In this document: positions 59,314 to 64,000 of the stretch, in pieces | Numbering within the stretch: position 1 is the first letter of the stretch | Layout: every line of letters begins with the position of its first letter | Assembly (NCBI RefSeq): GCF_001640805.2 | Contig: NC_066838.1 | Span: 18,472,749-18,536,748 of the forward strand | Direction of reading: 5' to 3' | DNA: 64,000 nt | DNA from: Lates calcarifer | Lineage: Eukaryota; Chordata; Actinopteri; Centropomidae | Program-made: the position numbers and the translations under genes | The notes under the pieces: generated by a model | Databases searched by the model: none | What the model was told of the DNA's origin: nothing | Seen by the model: the letters and a program-made list of their open reading frames with translations, nothing else

Positions 59314-62300
59314 GTGAAAGTGTGGTGCGAATCATTGACTTTGTGAAACATTCAGCGTTGTTGCTGTAAGGGAACAGAGGAGATGTGTTGCAGATTGACA
59401 CTAATATGTTGGCTTTTCTGTCTGTCAAACAGGCTGAGGCTCCCAGTGTCTGGTCAATATTCCTTTGATTAGGAGCTGGAGTGGGATGAGTCTGTTCTGT
59501 TGTAAATGTCATTTCATCATCACTGGCAGGCTCCAGTCCCTCTGGAATTCTAATGCTGTGTTCCTACAACAGCCAAAGATACTACACTTCACTGCTTTGG
59601 CCTGAAGGAATGCAGAGGTTGCCTCCAGTTTAATACTCCGAAACACGGCAAGATACGTGAGGTGTATGTAGTTCATTTTGGCCCCGTGGAGTGTTTATGC
59701 CGTTTGCTGCCCTGAATATGGATTGTTATACAAGGTGAACTGAACATGCAACTGAAGCATTTTCTAGTTCATGTAATTGGTTGTCATACAGTTTACTGGT
59801 GCAGAGCACTGTACAGCTGGACTGCACAGCAGGGGGACTCACTGTATGTTCACACTGCATAAAACAAAATAATGACATTTGGTGCAAAATCAAGGCTTTA
59901 ACCATGATATATTTTGTGAAACTGAACACAAAAAAGCCCAGGAGCCCAGCTTTTAACCTGGCTTTGTGCGTGAAATAGGAATAACTACTTCTGATAATAT
60001 GCTCGTTTTTGTTATTCCAGATCATGAAAGATGTGTGTTAGGAAGTGCGCACACCTCAAAAAAAAACAAAAAAACTAAATGCTTTGTAATCCTATTGTCC
60101 ATGACATTACCATCCAGGAGGTTTGATCTCTGTGAATGGATTATTTTCAGGGATTCGTAATCACTTTTCTGTACTCAGCACACTGAGGTTATAGCGCTGC
60201 ACCGACGAGGTGGCTAATAAACATCCTCATTGATATAATGTCACGCTTTCTCAGAGGGCACTCATGCCGTAAAGCCGTTACAGCAGGAATGCCCATTTCC
60301 CGTTATTGGCTGAGAGGTTCTTAATGCGATGCCCCTGTTTAAGTGACGCCAGCACTGATGAAAAAGAGAGTGCGTCACCAGGGCTGTAAGGCACTGACAG
60401 CACATTCCTCCACTTTGAGCCCGAAGCCTTTGACAGCAGAGTGTGCTAGGTCTGCAGACTGAGAGTGCACAAAGGCAACTGCTAGCATAACTCTGAATGT
60501 GCCTTCACTTTAGACAGCAACTGTAGGATGCATGCCCACTATTACGTAAGACAACAACTGCATACAGTACATGGCACTGCCAGCACATGAGTTGGCAAAG
60601 AACATGCTGTCAGTTCATATAGCATCAGTGGACGGGGGCATAATGCTACAGAGTGGGGAGTGAGTCACTTGTTAAAGCAGGGATATATGCTGTATGTATA
60701 TACAGGCCTGTCACCATAATAACCCTTTGATTTTTCACTTGTCGAGCTACAGTAGCTGCCATAAATGAGTACTGTCATTCTGTAAAATAGACATAATTAT
60801 GGTCATTGAGCACCATCATTCTTAGTTCAATTTTTATGCCAAGGACTGTATAGCGTATCTATTAATCAACTGCTTGATCCCCTTTGAATGACTGTGACAG
60901 GACAGGACAGGATTTTCTCTCCTGCTCCACCAGTCGTGTTCACAGGCAGAGCGAAGAGAACACACTATACCTGCACAGAATATAGAATAATAGATCATGA
61001 ATAGATGAGAATGGGTTACACAAGGAACAAGAATCACAGTGGTTTGACAGTGCAGGTGTAAAAAGAGCTGCGACAGTAATGAGTGCAAAGTGATGGTTCG
61101 CTCTACTGTACCATTTTTCCCACCAGCACTACAGTAGCATTTTGGCTTTTTCCAAAATAGCACAAACTTGGCTGAGGCTGAGCACGGTCAGCTCTAAGGC
61201 TGTCATTTGCACACTAAAACGTCAGCAGCTGGACATCTGTACGGCTGGCACCGAGTTTTCAGTGGCTGAGTTTGCAGCTGGAGCTGTGTCAGCCATGTGT
61301 GAGGATTATCAAACCAACGGGAGCTGTTGGGCTCTCAGGGGCACATCTCTGTGAGTTAAAGTTTCCGGGGGGGGGGGGTGAATAGCAGCTAGTGCTGATG
61401 CATCCGTGGTTTGAAACAGCCCATAATAAGACCCTGCCTTTGCCAATAGCAGCATCAGAAGCGACAGCACACAAGAGAGTTGGGTGCATCAGAAAAGGAT
61501 GCATCTCCAGAACATTTTGTTCCTCTGGCAGAAATAAAAACAGATATGAGGATATGTTTATCGGCAACAATGTTATATAATAACAAGCATACCAAGATAT
61601 CACTGAGCATGTTATCTCAAATATTTATCCTTATTTTCACGGTTTTAGGATTACTGTTTCATAAGTCAAATAAGCCGTTTCTACATGACTCATGCTCAGA
61701 CAGTACATTCTTTCTATACATCCTTACCACTTTCATGACTCTGGACTTTCTGTACGTGCTGTATTTGCTTACTTCATACAAGACATGCTAATCCTATCAG
61801 GGATTTTAAACGGTGAATCATTGTAATGTGTTAACAGTGGCTCAGTTTTAGTATCATTCATGTGATTATTAAAAAAGACACAACCTTCATCCCCAGCTTC
61901 ACAGGAGACTTGAGCAGTGTACTTTTGACAGTTAACTTCCTTCATGTATGGTGGTCCTACATCTAAGTGTACCCTCTCTGACAGGGAAGACAGTGCTCTT
62001 CATCAGTTCCGGCCTCAGGTTATGAAAGGCCTTCAAGTAGCTGGCAAAGACTGAGGACAATGGGATCCACCTCCAACCAGCCACGGAGGATTTTTTTTCT
62101 CTGTCTTTTGTTCTCTTTTTCTTCGCCTTTCTGTTTGTCTCTGCCTGTGCTTTCTCCTTTAATACAAAGGCAAAGCTGGAGGAGTGACTCTGCTGTTATT
62201 GTGGATCCCTCCTTGTTCTCCCTTGTCTCTTTCTTTCTCTCCTCTTGGTTTTGTCTCCTCGCCTTCCTTCTCCTTCTATTCTATTTCATCCCTTTTTTCC

Positions 62301-64000
62301 CCCTTCACCTATCTTCTGCACGATTGCTTTCAGGCTGGCGGCTAAACAGCTGTACCGTACAGTCTGTGTGATACAAGAGCTTGTGCTCATTCAAACTTGT
62401 AAGATGATCTCCCTAGGACGCCTCTGTAAAATGATATTATCTGCCCTGTAGTATAAACTAGCGTGCTAGTGAGATACTCTTGAGCTTCTGTGCCTCCCTC
62501 TTTGCCAGTATTGGTATCTCCCTGCTTACTGCGGGAATTTGGCTTTCATCCCAAACAGAAGAGGAAGCATAACTGCATGTCACATCGGAGGGTCACACAT
62601 GCAAAGAGTTGACAGCATAAATCAATCTCATAAGTCACCCTGATGTTCACTTTCAACTGCATTTTCCATTTAGTGGTCATAAACAGTGTAAACAATCTAA
62701 AATGTTTTTGTGTCGAGATGTTCAAGTTGGCCGCTAGAGATCTGAGGTCTGATGTTTATTGAATTCTTCTCTGATGCGGTATGAATAAGAAATAAATGAA
62801 TTTCCATTATGTTATTGTGTTGATGCGCTCGGAGTGAATCAGCATGCCTGTCAGACTCCTCATTCCCCACAATCACATCAGCTCTCTGGTAGCTACACTC
62901 TGAAAGCACAGGAGCTACTCCAATCTGCCACCAGGGGGTGAACTTTTCTAACACATCCTTTTAGAAAGGCTGTCCTTCACACAGACATTTATTATGAGCT
63001 CATGTTCTTTTGTATACTTAATGAAATCCTAGTTATCACAGTATGCTTTATAAAGGATTTTTAGTACACTATAGGTTTTAGCTTTTAGCTTTTTCGCTGT
63101 GATTTGTGAGGTTTATTATTAGATCCTATTCTATCTCTATATATCTTCTTTAGGCCCCTTTTGAATGGATCAGTTCTCAGTATGACCAGACCAAGGGTGA
63201 GGAGTAGGGATAAAATTATTAAGATTATCGTCCTTGTAGGCAAAATGGCAACCCTGCAAACAAGTCGATTTTAATGTCCACCATAACGATCATCCTCTTG
63301 CATTTCTGTACAATGTTTTACTCCTCTCCTTTCCATTCATCTCCCTGTTTCATACCCTCATACTCTTGGACCAGGAGGTTTTCTGCAGCAGGCTGTTTTA
63401 TGTTGAAGGGTTTATTGACTCGCACATCTCCCCGCTCAGAGCAGGTCATGGTGAAATCCTTGGGGCAGCTTATCAGTGATTGACTGGGTCAGTCGCAGGG
63501 AGAAGTGGGCTCCCTGCGCTGTGATGCTCAGTATCTGCCCGCATCAGCGTACTACAGTATGATGCAGCAGCAACATGGAGACAATAAGAGCTTGCCGCAA
63601 GGCTTTTCACCATGAGGTCATTCATTCAGATTGATGGCTGAGCAGATATGACCGTCTGTTTTATAGCCTTTTGAATCTGAAAGAGTGCAGATTCATATTG
63701 ATCCACCTGCAGTACTATGGAGATTTTACTCAGGAAGAAAGGAATTATCTGTCTCTATTTTTATATCCTTACTGTACATTTTGCATTAATGTTGACACAC
63801 AAACACAAGCTTGGTAACCTGTGTGACCCATTTGATAACTGACCTTGACTCTGACCTCTGCAGAAACGCACTGACATAAGTTTTTAAGGTTGATGCTGGC
63901 AAAACAAAAGTGGGGGAAGAGCATCAAACGTAATGGTGACTGGGTGAGACCTGGTGGCCTGTTGGTCTGAGACAATCAAATTTGAATCCATCAAGCTTCT
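59314..64000 (+). other. iqsec1: iqsec1 intron continuing to the window edge
   Basis: No firm exon. It holds a G-run (61,366-61,378), a long pyrimidine-rich tract (about 62,090-62,330) that ends in an acceptor-like tttcag, and ordinary AT-rich intron. The next iqsec1 exon must lie beyond 64,000. Confidence 0.55.
62090..62333. repeat. Long polypyrimidine-biased tract
   Basis: About 240 bases dominated by C and T on the + strand (ctctttttcttcgcctttct, ctttctttctctcctcttgg), broken by a short mixed block at about 62,163-62,205. It ends gattgctttcag. Confidence 0.75.

Overview
The window reads as nuclear DNA of a ray-finned fish, most likely a percomorph. Genes are split into short exons with GT-AG introns. 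CA/TG microsatellites are frequent, and several dispersed repeats have the wording familiar from percomorph genomes (the 'gttagcttagctta' foldback element, the 'ctgcaactaa...attaatc' element, the 'tgtggggacc' element and the 'acttaagtaaatgatctga' element). No prokaryotic, viral or plasmid features were seen.

Region 1 (1-about 13,630, + strand) holds the 3' half of nup210, the gene for the nuclear pore membrane glycoprotein gp210. I could place 21 coding exons that join in frame into 977 residues: the second half of the lumenal domain with a BIG2-type Ig-like fold, a single transmembrane segment and a 58-residue tail, then a stop at 12,408-12,410. The 5' half lies upstream of the window.

Region 2 (about 13,630-17,900) is intergenic, with repeat remnants and no supported gene.

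Region 3 (about 17,930-64,000, + strand) is the 5' end of an IQSEC-family gene, called iqsec1. A CpG-rich promoter region and a first coding exon (ATG at 18,631) encode the N-terminal coiled coil. It is followed by at least 45 kb of first-intron-like DNA that runs off the window. In human, NUP210 and IQSEC1 are neighbours in the same orientation, which supports both calls. The Sec7, IQ and PH parts are outside the window.

Inside that long intron are three sites that look like unannotated exons: a 30-nt phase 2-2 microexon (34,477-34,506), and a CpG-rich alternative first exon (57,754-57,872) followed by a matching second exon (59,244-59,313). One intronic minus-strand ORF (36,264-36,725) has a strong splice acceptor and a faint helix-turn-helix look, and could be a nested gene or a decayed transposase. 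The rest is introns, microsatellites and miniature inverted-repeat elements. I found no strong evidence of a wholly new system; the best leads are the alternative iqsec1 5' end and the nested minus-strand ORF.
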